Source: an uncultured Bacteroides sp. (GTDB lineage: Bacteria; Bacteroidota; Bacteroidia; Bacteroidales; Bacteroidaceae). Taken from it: a stretch of 29,427 nucleotides of DNA. Numbering within the stretch: position 1 is the first letter of the stretch; every line of letters begins with the position of its first letter. Below are positions 8,302-15,949 of this stretch, piece after piece. The stretch spans positions 1 to 29,427 of the forward strand of contig CAUEFX010000058.1 in assembly GCA_958477465.1 (NCBI GenBank), read 5' to 3'. A program made the position numbers and the translations under genes. A model generated the notes under the pieces. The model searched no databases and was not told the DNA's origin. It saw nothing but the letters and a program-made list of their open reading frames with translations.

Positions 8302-9645
8302 ATGACTGTAGAACAACAATATATAGATTTATTTTCTCAAGCGGAGGCAATGATTTGCCGCAACAGCGCCGAGGTGATGAATGCACCGCGTGCTGCGGCT
8401 TTTGCCGATTTCGATCGGTTGGGCTTTCCGACACGTAAGCAGGAGAAATATAAATACACGGACATCAGCAAGTTCTTCGAACCCGATTACGGGCTCAATC
8501 TGAACCGGCTGGAGATTCCGGTGAACCCTTACGAGGTGTTCAAATGCGACGTGCCGAACATGAGTACGTCTTTGTTTTTTGTTGTGAACGATGCGTTCTA
8601 TAGCAGAGAACTGCCTAAATCTCACCTGCCCGAGGGGGTATTGTGCGGCGGCCTGAAGGAGATGGCGGAGCAATATCCTGAGTTGGTGAAGAAATATTAC
8701 GGGAAGCTTGCCGATACCTCAAAAGACGGAGTGACGGCGTTCAATACGGCTTTTGCCCAAGACGGGATCTTGCTGTATGTGCCCAAGAATGTAGTTGTCG
8801 AGAGACCGATTCAAGTGGTGAACATTTTGCGTGCCGATGTTAATTTCATGGTAAACCGCCGTGTACTGATCATCCTTGAGGATGGAGCGCAGGCACGCCT
8901 GCTGGTTTGTGACCATGCCATGGATAATGTGAATTTCCTGTCGACACAGGTCATCGAGGCATTCGTCGGAGAGAACTCGGTATTCGATCTGTACGAGCTG
9001 GAAGAGACGCATACGAGTACGGTACGTATCAGCAACCTTTATGTGCGGCAGGAAGCAAATAGCAATGTGTTGCTGAACGGTATGACGCTGCACAACGGCA
9101 CTACCCGTAACACAACGGAAGTGACCCTTGCCGGAGAGGGAGCGGAAATCAACCTTTGCGGTATGGCCATTGCCGACAAGAACGAACATGTGGATAATAA
9201 CACCCTGATAGACCATGCGGTACCTAACTGTACCAGCAACGAGCTGTTCAAGTATGTACTCGACGATCAGGCTGTGGGTGCTTTTGCCGGATTGGTATTG
9301 GTACGCCCGGGTGCACAACATACAAACTCTCAGCAGACGAATCGTAATCTGTGTGCCACGCGTGACGCCCGTATGTACACGCAACCGCAGTTGGAAATTT
9401 ACGCTGACGACGTGAAGTGTTCTCACGGAGCTACGGTGGGGCAGTTGGACGAGAACGCTCTTTTCTATATGCGTGCACGGGGCATCTCGGAAAAGGAGGC
9501 CCGCCTGTTGCTGATGTTTGCTTTTGTGAATGAAGTAATAGATACGATCCGGCTGGATGCCTTGAAAGACCGTTTACACCTGTTGGTGGAGAAACGCTTC
9601 CGGGGCGAACTGAACAAATGCCAGGGATGTGCAATCTGTAAGTAA
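8302..9645 (+). CDS. sufD: Fe-S cluster assembly protein SufD
   Basis: The 447-aa protein is the SufB paralogue that completes the SufBC2D scaffold. The C-terminal core contains QTNRNLCATRDARMYTQPQL, then DDVKCSHGATVGQLDENALF with His375 in the CSHGAT motif, and YMRARGISEKEARLLL. A SufD N-terminal helical region precedes the beta-helix (RKQEKYKYTDISKFF). The protein ends in a cysteine cluster, CQGCAICK. Similar tails occur in Bacteroidetes SufD, but their role is unknown to me. SufD is needed for iron entry in the E. coli system. The gene starts 30 bp after sufC, after a short heptad repeat. Confidence 0.95.
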   Translation: MTVEQQYIDLFSQAEAMICRNSAEVMNAPRAAAFADFDRLGFPTRKQEKYKYTDISKFFEPDYGLNLNRLEIPVNPYEVFKCDVPNMSTSLFFVVNDAFYSRELPKSHLPEGVLCGGLKEMAEQYPELVKKYYGKLADTSKDGVTAFNTAFAQDGILLYVPKNVVVERPIQVVNILRADVNFMVNRRVLIILEDGAQARLLVCDHAMDNVNFLSTQVIEAFVGENSVFDLYELEETHTSTVRISNLYVRQEANSNVLLNGMTLHNGTTRNTTEVTLAGEGAEINLCGMAIADKNEHVDNNTLIDHAVPNCTSNELFKYVLDDQAVGAFAGLVLVRPGAQHTNSQQTNRNLCATRDARMYTQPQLEIYADDVKCSHGATVGQLDENALFYMRARGISEKEARLLLMFAFVNEVIDTIRLDALKDRLHLLVEKRFRGELNKCQGCAICK

Positions 9646-9668
9646 ATTAGCGGTAACAAACTGTTTAT

Positions 9669-9689
9669 CACTGTTCACTAATCATTACC
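9669..9689. repeat. Short heptad repeat between sufD and sufS
   Basis: The 47-bp gap contains three 7-mers: CACTGTT (9669-9675), CACTAAT (9676-9682) and CATTACC (9683-9689), directly before ATT-ATG of sufS. The match is degenerate and taken alone would be unremarkable. It gains weight because every gap from nusA to sufS that lacks gene overlap shows a 7-bp period. Confidence 0.4.
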
Positions 9690-9692
9690 ATT

Positions 9693-10904
9693 ATGGATAT
9701 ACAAAAGATACGTGAAGATTTTCCTATTCTTGACCGTACGGTTTATGGGAAACCTTTGGTTTATTTCGATAATGCGGCAACAACGCAGAAACCTCGTCTG
9801 GTGGTTGACTCGATTGTTGACGAATACTATTCCGTCAATGCAAACGTGCATCGTGGAGTGCACTACCTCTCCCAGCAGGCTACGGAGTTGCACGAGGCTT
9901 CACGCGAGACCGTCCGCCGGTTTATCAATGCCCGGAGTACGAGCGAAATCGTGTTTACCCGCGGCACGACGGAGAGCATAAACTTGCTTGTTTCCAGTTT
10001 TGGAGAGGAGTTTATGCAGGAGGGTGATGAGGTGATTGTCTCCGTCATGGAGCATCACAGCAACATCGTGCCCTGGCAATTGCTGGCTGCGCGCAAGGGC
10101 ATTGCCATCAAGGTGATTCCGATGAACGACAGAGGTGAATTGCTGCTGGATGAGTATGAGAAGCTGTTTTCGGAAAAGACGAAGATTGTCAGTGTTGCCC
10201 AGGTGTCCAATGTGTTGGGGACGGTCAACCCCATCAGGGAGATGGTTGCTACGGCCCATGCGCATGGAGTGCCTTTCCTGGTGGATGCGGCTCAGTCTGT
10301 TCCTCATCAGAAAGTGGATGTACAGGAACTCGATGCGGATTTTCTGGTCTTTTCTGCTCATAAGGTATATGGACCTACCGGTGTCGGTGTCCTTTACGGG
10401 AAAGAGGAATGGCTCGATCGTCTGCCTCCTTATCAGGGGGGAGGGGAGATGATACAGCATGTCTCTTTTGAGAAAACGACTTTCAATGAACTTCCTTTTA
10501 AGTTTGAAGCCGGAACACCCGATTACATCGGTACGACCGGACTGGCGAAAGCACTCGACTACGTCACCGGACTCGGCATCGAAAACATTGCCGCCTATGA
10601 GCATGAGCTGACGGTTTATGCCACGAAGCGGTTGGAGGAAATCCCCCATATCCGTATCTTGGGGCAGGCGGAACATAAAAGCAGCGTTATCTCTTTCCTT
10701 GTGGGAGATATCCATCATTTTGATATGGGAACGCTGCTTGACAGGCTGGGCATCGCCGTGCGCACCGGACATCATTGTGCACAGCCGCTGATGCAACGGC
10801 TCGGTGTAGAGGGCACAGTGCGCGCCTCGTTTGCCGTTTACAATACGAAAAAAGAGATAGATGTACTTGTGGCAGGCATAGAGAGAGTGAGTCAGATGTT
10901 CTGA
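9693..10904 (+). CDS. sufS: Cysteine desulfurase SufS
   Basis: The 403-aa protein is a pyridoxal-phosphate enzyme of the group II (SufS/CsdA) cysteine desulfurases. The N-terminal motif YFDNAATTQKP is followed by NVHRGVHYLSQQAT, VMEHHSNIVPWQ, then FLVDAAQSVPHQKVDVQ. The PLP lysine is Lys224 in SAHKVYGPTGVGVLYG. The catalytic cysteine is Cys362 in RTGHHCAQPLM, with the short loop typical of group II. It removes sulfur from cysteine as a persulfide for the SufBCD scaffold. Group II enzymes usually need a SufE or SufU partner, and none is encoded in this window. It is the last suf gene; no terminator is visible after it. Confidence 0.96.
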   Translation: MDIQKIREDFPILDRTVYGKPLVYFDNAATTQKPRLVVDSIVDEYYSVNANVHRGVHYLSQQATELHEASRETVRRFINARSTSEIVFTRGTTESINLLVSSFGEEFMQEGDEVIVSVMEHHSNIVPWQLLAARKGIAIKVIPMNDRGELLLDEYEKLFSEKTKIVSVAQVSNVLGTVNPIREMVATAHAHGVPFLVDAAQSVPHQKVDVQELDADFLVFSAHKVYGPTGVGVLYGKEEWLDRLPPYQGGGEMIQHVSFEKTTFNELPFKFEAGTPDYIGTTGLAKALDYVTGLGIENIAAYEHELTVYATKRLEEIPHIRILGQAEHKSSVISFLVGDIHHFDMGTLLDRLGIAVRTGHHCAQPLMQRLGVEGTVRASFAVYNTKKEIDVLVAGIERVSQMF

Positions 10905-10950
10905 TCCGACTCGGCCGGAGATTGCCGCAAGCAAAAAAATAACATAGACT

Positions 10951-13176
10951 ATGAGACATAAACTGCTGAACTGCTTCTGTTTGTTTTTTATCCTGGCATT
11001 GGTTGCCGGATGTGAAGATGATAAGGATGTTTTTACCCCGAAAACATACAATGTGTCGGGTAAGGTAGAGAAAGGCCCTTTTATCAGTGGCTCCAAGATT
11101 ACTGTACAGGCATTGGACAAGAATTACAACCTGACCGGTGATGTCTATCAAGGCATTATCGCCGATTACGACGGCTCCTTTGATTTCGGTGAGATTAATC
11201 TGAACTCCCCATACGTGCTGCTTACGGCAGACGGGTTTTACTTCAATGAAGTGACCGGTGAACTGTCCGACAGTCAGATAACCCTGCAGGCGATTGTGAA
11301 TCTGACTGACAACAAGCAGGCCAATGTGAACATCCTCACTCACTTGAAGACGCAACGCATGATGCAGCTTATCAGAAACAACATCATGGACTTTGATGAG
11401 GCCGATGCGAAGGTTCAGAAGGAGGTCTTGAGGAATTTTGGTTTGGAGCGTTATGCCGATCAGGATGTCTGCAACTTCTCCATTGCTTCCGGAACAGAGG
11501 AGGCAGGTGCGCTGATTGTTGTCTCGTCTGTTTTACTGAAAGACCGCAGTGACGCCGAATTGACGGAATACCTTGCTATGTTGAGTTCCGAATTCAAGGC
11601 GGAAGGCCGGTTTATGGACGACACGAAAGAGAAGATCCGGGAGAACTCCATGCAGTTGAATGTGGATGAGATTTCGGATAACATCATCCGGCGGTATGAG
11701 AAATTGGGCATGGAGGTCACCGTCCCCGATTTGAACTATTTCATCGATTGGGATGGCGACGGCATTGCCGGCAATGAACCGGATGCCGGAGGGGATGTGA
11801 CGCTGACTCTCGACAAGGAAGAGTTGGAGATACCTGCCGAGGGCGGTACTTTCCGCATTAAGATAGCGTGTGGGGTGCCGGTAACTTTGGAAAAACCGGC
11901 GGGTGTACCCGGAGAGTCTATCAGCATAGAGAATCTGAAGATTCTTCAGTTTGCCGACATCGATTATACGGGAACCATTCAGGAAGATGAGTTGGTGATT
12001 GTGGCCCGACCGGCTGCCGGCGCTTTGATGAAAGATAAGACAATTACGGTTTATACTGTGGGTGGAAGGCTTTCGGCGACTCTCAGCCTGATGCAAAAAG
12101 GAGATCTGTCCAAGCCGGTTGAATTCGGAGAAGACGGGCGGAAGGTCATTACCGCTATCGCTTTTATGATGACGACGTCTATGCAGGATTTCTCCAATCT
12201 GGATGGCTACTATACACAGAGTTTTGACGGGCAGGGTACGGCTTATCGTTCTATCTACGAACATACGCTGACGCCTGACGACAGCAAACTTTATAGTGTC
12301 TGGGGCAATGCTTACGGTGCCATCAGCAGGATTAAGTTATTTGACCGTCTGCTTGAAGCGAGTGGGGTGACTGAAATGCCGCCTTTCCTGGCTTATATTC
12401 ATCAATTGGCTGCCGTACAGTATTTCCAGTTGGCTTCCTGGTGGGAGAATATACCTTATGTGATTAGTCTGGATAATTCCATTGCCGTTACCAAGCAGTT
12501 GGTCAGTAGAGATCTGTTCGCGAATTTGGTGGAAGATCTGAACTATTGTGCAGAACACAGCAAGCCGGAACCGGCTAAGTTCGATTCTCCGGAAAGTTTC
12601 TTGTATGCATCACAGGGCGCTTCGTTGGCTTTATTGGCAAAGATGTATCTGCATCAGAAGTCTTACGAGCAGGCTTATGGCTATTTAAAGCGGATTATCG
12701 ATAGCGGTGTATATGCTCTGGAAGCCTCCTCGGACGTTTCTCTTGCCCGAAACTCAAAAGAACTTATTTGGGCGCTGTTGGCCGGAACACAACCCGAATC
12801 GTATGAAAATGTATTGAAAGGGAACGATTATGTGCCTTTCGTTACTTACACCGAGGTACTGCTGTCTGCATCCGAGTGTGCTTATCGTTTGGGCAATCAG
12901 GGGGAAGCGGTGAATTATCTGAATCGTGTACGGCAAGTACGTAATTTGCCGTTGGCAGGTGAAACCGATTTTATCGAATCTTTGCGTTCTACCTGGCAAA
13001 GTGAATTGAAAGGCTTCGGAAGCTACTTTGCATTCCTGCGCCGCAATGACCTCGCAACCGGACTGTTGAAGATAGAAGACTATCAGCAACTTCTGCCTAT
13101 CCCGCAGCGGGACATAGACACTGACCGGAAACTTGTGCAGAATCCGGGATGGAAGAAAGATAAGGATAAAGAGTAG
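10951..13176 (+). CDS. Surface lipoprotein with SusD-like C-terminal half
   Basis: The 741-aa protein begins with a signal peptide and lipobox (LVAGC, Cys21). EDDKD follows, an acidic stretch like the Bacteroidetes surface-export signal. Residues about 32-115 form a small beta domain (NVSGKVEKGPFISGSKITVQ), and a helical part follows to about 255. A calcium-loop-like DWDGDG lies at 266-271 and a BACON-like beta-sandwich at about 282-390. From about 400 the sequence is SusD/RagB-like, with SusD hallmarks: YIHQLAAVQYFQLASWW, LLAKMYLHQKSYEQAYGYLK, ECAYRLGNQGEAVNYLNRVR, and near the end LLPIPQRDIDTDRKLVQNPG. SusD proteins capture glycans or other nutrients for a SusC TonB-dependent channel, but no SusC gene is adjacent. 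It lies 46 bp after sufS. The ligand is unknown. Confidence 0.8.
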   Translation: MRHKLLNCFCLFFILALVAGCEDDKDVFTPKTYNVSGKVEKGPFISGSKITVQALDKNYNLTGDVYQGIIADYDGSFDFGEINLNSPYVLLTADGFYFNEVTGELSDSQITLQAIVNLTDNKQANVNILTHLKTQRMMQLIRNNIMDFDEADAKVQKEVLRNFGLERYADQDVCNFSIASGTEEAGALIVVSSVLLKDRSDAELTEYLAMLSSEFKAEGRFMDDTKEKIRENSMQLNVDEISDNIIRRYEKLGMEVTVPDLNYFIDWDGDGIAGNEPDAGGDVTLTLDKEELEIPAEGGTFRIKIACGVPVTLEKPAGVPGESISIENLKILQFADIDYTGTIQEDELVIVARPAAGALMKDKTITVYTVGGRLSATLSLMQKGDLSKPVEFGEDGRKVITAIAFMMTTSMQDFSNLDGYYTQSFDGQGTAYRSIYEHTLTPDDSKLYSVWGNAYGAISRIKLFDRLLEASGVTEMPPFLAYIHQLAAVQYFQLASWWENIPYVISLDNSIAVTKQLVSRDLFANLVEDLNYCAEHSKPEPAKFDSPESFLYASQGASLALLAKMYLHQKSYEQAYGYLKRIIDSGVYALEASSDVSLARNSKELIWALLAGTQPESYENVLKGNDYVPFVTYTEVLLSASECAYRLGNQGEAVNYLNRVRQVRNLPLAGETDFIESLRSTWQSELKGFGSYFAFLRRNDLATGLLKIEDYQQLLPIPQRDIDTDRKLVQNPGWKKDKDKE

Positions 13177-13209
13177 ATTCGGAAGAAAATACGGACCGGA
13201 TCTTCTTGA

Positions 13210-13626
13210 TCAATGCGAGCAATGATCGCACAAGCCCTTTATCACGTAATTGATGCTTTCTGCTGTAAAGTGTTGAGGAAGGCTTACGGACGGTATGTGG
13301 ATATTCCTTAGGCAGTACGTCCGGTGGCAGTTCGTACAATAGAAATGCACATGCAGATCATCAATGTGGCAGTTGCATTCATTCCCGCATACGGCGTATT
13401 TCAGTGAACCGGAGCCGTCGTCGATGCCATGTATCAGATGATGTTCCAGAAAGAGGTTGATGGTACGCGATAAGGTGGATTTATCCACGGTATCCAAGTA
13501 TGTTTCCAGATCGAGCAGGCTGAAAGCCCGGTCGAACTGCATCATGGCGCGGAGGATAAGCAGCCGCATGGCAGTCGGCTTGATATCCCGTTGCGCCAGC
13601 TTTTTCAAATAGATGTTTTCTTCCAT
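13210..13626 (-). CDS. Fur-family metal-dependent transcriptional regulator
   Basis: The 138-aa protein has an N-terminal winged helix (IKPTAMRLLILRAMMQ, then DKSTLSRTINLFLEHHLI) and the Fur-family metal-binding half. The latter contains HVHFYCTNCHRTYCL and a C-terminal CDHC, giving two CxxC pairs for a structural zinc. An extra CNCH lies just before. I chose the ATG at 13626 (MEENIYLKKL) because the open frame upstream, to 13740, runs into the ATPase gene with an Arg/Gly-rich sequence unlike Fur proteins. It follows the metal-exporter gene by 82 bp on the same strand, so the two are probably co-transcribed. The sensed metal (Zn, Ni, Fe) or peroxide cannot be decided by sequence alone. Confidence 0.85.
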   Translation of the reverse strand: MEENIYLKKLAQRDIKPTAMRLLILRAMMQFDRAFSLLDLETYLDTVDKSTLSRTINLFLEHHLIHGIDDGSGSLKYAVCGNECNCHIDDLHVHFYCTNCHRTYCLRNIHIPSVSLPQHFTAESINYVIKGLCDHCSH

Positions 13627-13708
13627 ATAAATATCCCTTTTACGGCTTTTTCTTTTTCCGGATGCTTCTCTTCCTCCGGAAGAGTGGTTCCCGCCTTCCC
13701 GGGGGCGG

Positions 13709-15631
13709 TCAGAATTTCTTTTTCTGTATCCGTATGGCATTAAGGATGGCGATTAAAGCTACGCCGACATCGGCAAAGACTGCTTCCCACATGGTAGCTA
13801 TGCCAATGGCACCCAATAACAGTACGGCGAGCTTGACTCCGAAGGCGAGGATGATGTTCTCCCATACGATACGTCTTGTTGCACGGCCGATGCAAATGGC
13901 TGTGGCTACCTTGGACGGTTGGTCGTTTTGTATGACGATGTCCGCTGTCTCGATGGCCGCATCACTGCCCAGTCCTCCCATGGCTATGCCGACGTTGCTC
14001 ATGGCAAGCACGGGCGCATCATTGATGCCGTCTCCCACGAAGGCGATGCGGTTGGATGGATTGGCTTTCAGGGCTTCGATATGAGCGACTTTCCCTTCCG
14101 GCAGCAGATCGCCGTATGCTTGTGATACCCCTAATTCCGTCCCTAATTTAGTAACAATTGCCTGTTTGTCACCGGATAAGATCTGTATATTATCAATATT
14201 TAATGCTTTCAGCTCTTCGACAGCTGTTGCAGCATCTTCTTTCGGAGTATCCGATAGCAGCAGATAACCGGCATAGACACCATCGACGGCACAGACTACA
14301 AGGGTCTCTGCCACTGCGTTTAATTCTGCGGGACAGGCTATCCGGTAACGGGAGAGCAGTCGTGGATTTCCTGCCAATACCGTGTGCCCGTCCAGTTGCA
14401 CTTCCAGTCCGTGTCCGGGAATTTCCGTTGTGGCAGAGGTGGGGAGCGGGCGTATTCCCTTCTTTCCGGCATATTCACTGATGGCGCGGGCTATCGGGTG
14501 GGTACTCTGTTGTTCGGCAGAGACGACGTATTGCAATAACTCTTCTTGGGTAGATAAGCTGCTTTCTACGTGCTGTACTTCGAAAACACCTTTCGTCAGC
14601 GTACCTGTTTTGTCGAACACGACTGTGTTGATCTGTGTGATGGCATCCAGGTAGTTTCCGCCTTTAAACAGGATACCCGCACGGGAAGCGGCTCCGATTC
14701 CTCCGAAATATCCCAACGGAATACTCACGACGAGTGCGCAAGGACAGGAGATTACCAGAAACACCAGACTTCTATAGAGCCACTCTTTGAACAGATAATC
14801 GAAGGTCGGCACGCCCAGCGAATACAGGAAAGGAATCAGAACAATCAGTACGGCCAGCCCTGTCACGATGGGTGTGTAAATGCGGGCGAATTTCCGGATA
14901 AACAGTTCTACGGGGGCTTTCCGTTCGTTGGCTTCCTGTACCATGGCAAGTATCCGCGCAAGTGCGCTTTCATTGTATGGCTTGCTTACGGTGAGCCGTA
15001 CCACCCGGTCGGTGGCAATCATGCCGGCAAGCACGGGTTCTTCCTTACGGATGGTGCGCGGGCGGCTTTCTCCAGTCAGGGCGGCAGTGTTGAATGAGGC
15101 CTGCTCGCTCTGCATAGTCCCGTCGAGCGGTACCCGTTCTCCTGCTTTTATTTCGATGAGTTCCCCTACGTTTACAGTTTCCGGATGTACCGTTTCCGGC
15201 TGTCCGTTGCGTATCACGGTGGCTGTCTCCGGACGCACATCCAGCAAGGCTTTGATATTCCGTTGTGCGTTTCCTACCGCGCGGTCCTGAAATGCCTCGC
15301 CGATGGAGTAGAAGAGCATTACGGCTACCCCCTCGGGATACTCGCCGATGCAGAAGGCACCGATGGTGGCAACTCCCATCAGCATGAATTCATTGAAAAA
15401 CTCTCCTTGGCGGAGTTGCCCGAAGGCTTCCCGCAGCACGGGGTAACCTACGATGAGATAGGCAACCGCATACCATGCCAATGCGCTGCCCGGCAGGGTG
15501 AACCAACCGGAATGGTTCATAAACATGCCCATGCCCAACATTACAAGGCTGATAATGACGGGCAGGTTTTTATTTTTCTCCTCCTTCTCCTGTGTCTGAC
15601 AGCCGGAGTGATGACTGCAATTACATTCCAT
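13709..15631 (-). CDS. P1B-type heavy-metal exporter ATPase (Zn/Cd/Pb type)
   Basis: The 640-aa membrane protein has the full P1B-ATPase motif set. The actuator motif is TGES. The transmembrane metal site CPC is at 296-298 (VISCPCALVV), the phosphorylated Asp340 lies in DKTGTLTKG, and an HP motif occurs in STHPIARAI. GDGINDAPVLAMSNVGIAMG follows. The last membrane segments carry the Lys and the MWEAVFADVGVALIAILNA motif with Asp typical of the ZntA/CadA (P1B-2) subgroup. This predicts export of Zn2+, Cd2+ or Pb2+. There is no N-terminal HMA domain; instead the N-terminus is a short Cys/His motif (MECNCSHHSGCQ). It is transcribed with the downstream Fur-family gene and divergently from hppA. 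Confidence 0.9.
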   Translation of the reverse strand: MECNCSHHSGCQTQEKEEKNKNLPVIISLVMLGMGMFMNHSGWFTLPGSALAWYAVAYLIVGYPVLREAFGQLRQGEFFNEFMLMGVATIGAFCIGEYPEGVAVMLFYSIGEAFQDRAVGNAQRNIKALLDVRPETATVIRNGQPETVHPETVNVGELIEIKAGERVPLDGTMQSEQASFNTAALTGESRPRTIRKEEPVLAGMIATDRVVRLTVSKPYNESALARILAMVQEANERKAPVELFIRKFARIYTPIVTGLAVLIVLIPFLYSLGVPTFDYLFKEWLYRSLVFLVISCPCALVVSIPLGYFGGIGAASRAGILFKGGNYLDAITQINTVVFDKTGTLTKGVFEVQHVESSLSTQEELLQYVVSAEQQSTHPIARAISEYAGKKGIRPLPTSATTEIPGHGLEVQLDGHTVLAGNPRLLSRYRIACPAELNAVAETLVVCAVDGVYAGYLLLSDTPKEDAATAVEELKALNIDNIQILSGDKQAIVTKLGTELGVSQAYGDLLPEGKVAHIEALKANPSNRIAFVGDGINDAPVLAMSNVGIAMGGLGSDAAIETADIVIQNDQPSKVATAICIGRATRRIVWENIILAFGVKLAVLLLGAIGIATMWEAVFADVGVALIAILNAIRIQKKKF

Positions 15632-15653
15632 GACTTTTTCTCTTTTGTTGGTA

Positions 15654-15661
15654 CAAAGGTA
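15654..15661 (-). promoter_or_regulatory. -7 box of the exporter ATPase promoter
   Basis: On the minus strand TACCTTTG matches the Bacteroides -7 consensus TAnnTTTG. It predicts a start near 15647 and a leader under 20 nt. The nearest TTTG upstream lies 25 bp away, longer than the usual 19-21, so the -33 element is poor. A weak -33 would fit a regulated promoter. Confidence 0.45.
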
Positions 15662-15667
15662 AGGCTT

Positions 15668-15689
15668 TTGCAGTGCAACTGTGTTGCAA
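15668..15689. promoter_or_regulatory. Candidate operator of the metal regulator
   Basis: Overlapping symmetric repeats lie just upstream of the ATPase -7 box. TGCAAC-TGT-GTTGCA at 15674-15688 is a perfect 6-3-6 dyad, and TTGCA-G-TGCAA at 15668-15678 a perfect 5-1-5 dyad. Read differently, GTGCAA-N5-TTGCAA (15673-15689) resembles the TTGCAA-N5-TTGCAA box of the Fur-family nickel regulator Nur in Streptomyces. Its place in the promoter spacer fits repression. Assignment to the adjacent Fur-family protein is inference. Confidence 0.5.
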
Positions 15690-15949
15690 ATCCGTATAAG
15701 GACGGATTTTTTCGCTCATCCATCACTCTATGTCCGGCTACATAGCCCGCTTATACTCCTCACAAAAACGAAAAATGCCCTTAACGGTAATTCTCAGAAG
15801 AATGCTGAATAGAGTTCGGACAGCCTCTAACGCTCAAAAGAATACCGGACAAAGTTTAAACGGATTTTGAAATTTCTTTAATTATTATTTGTCTATCTCG
15901 TTTATAATCAATATTTTTATCCATTCGTTAAACCTCTAATATTTATTCT
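15690..15949. other. Divergent gap between ATPase and hppA
   Basis: Together with the ATPase promoter region this gap is 318 bp. It contains a small hairpin ATCCGT/ACGGAT (15690-15707) followed by T's on the + strand, but no + strand gene ends before it. A/T-rich sequence from about 15860 to the hppA start has no clean TTTG/TAnnTTTG pair, so I cannot place the hppA promoter. No coding sequence was seen. Confidence 0.35.

Noticed and set aside
8302..9645. sufD as a second sufB
   Set aside because: The two share a fold, but this protein has the CSHGAT motif and SufD N-terminal region and lies after sufC, as expected for SufD.
9900..11120. 406-codon minus-strand frame across sufS and the next gene
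   Set aside because: It crosses the end of sufS, an intergenic gap and a signal peptide of a real gene. Its composition is not protein-like.
13627..13740. N-terminal extension of the Fur-family protein
   Set aside because: The Arg/Gly/Ser-rich 38 residues overlap the ATPase gene and are unlike any Fur protein; the internal ATG at 13626 fits the family.
15690..15712. Hairpin followed by T's in the ATPase/hppA gap
   Set aside because: The stem is only 6 bp and no + strand gene ends upstream, so a terminator role is not supported.
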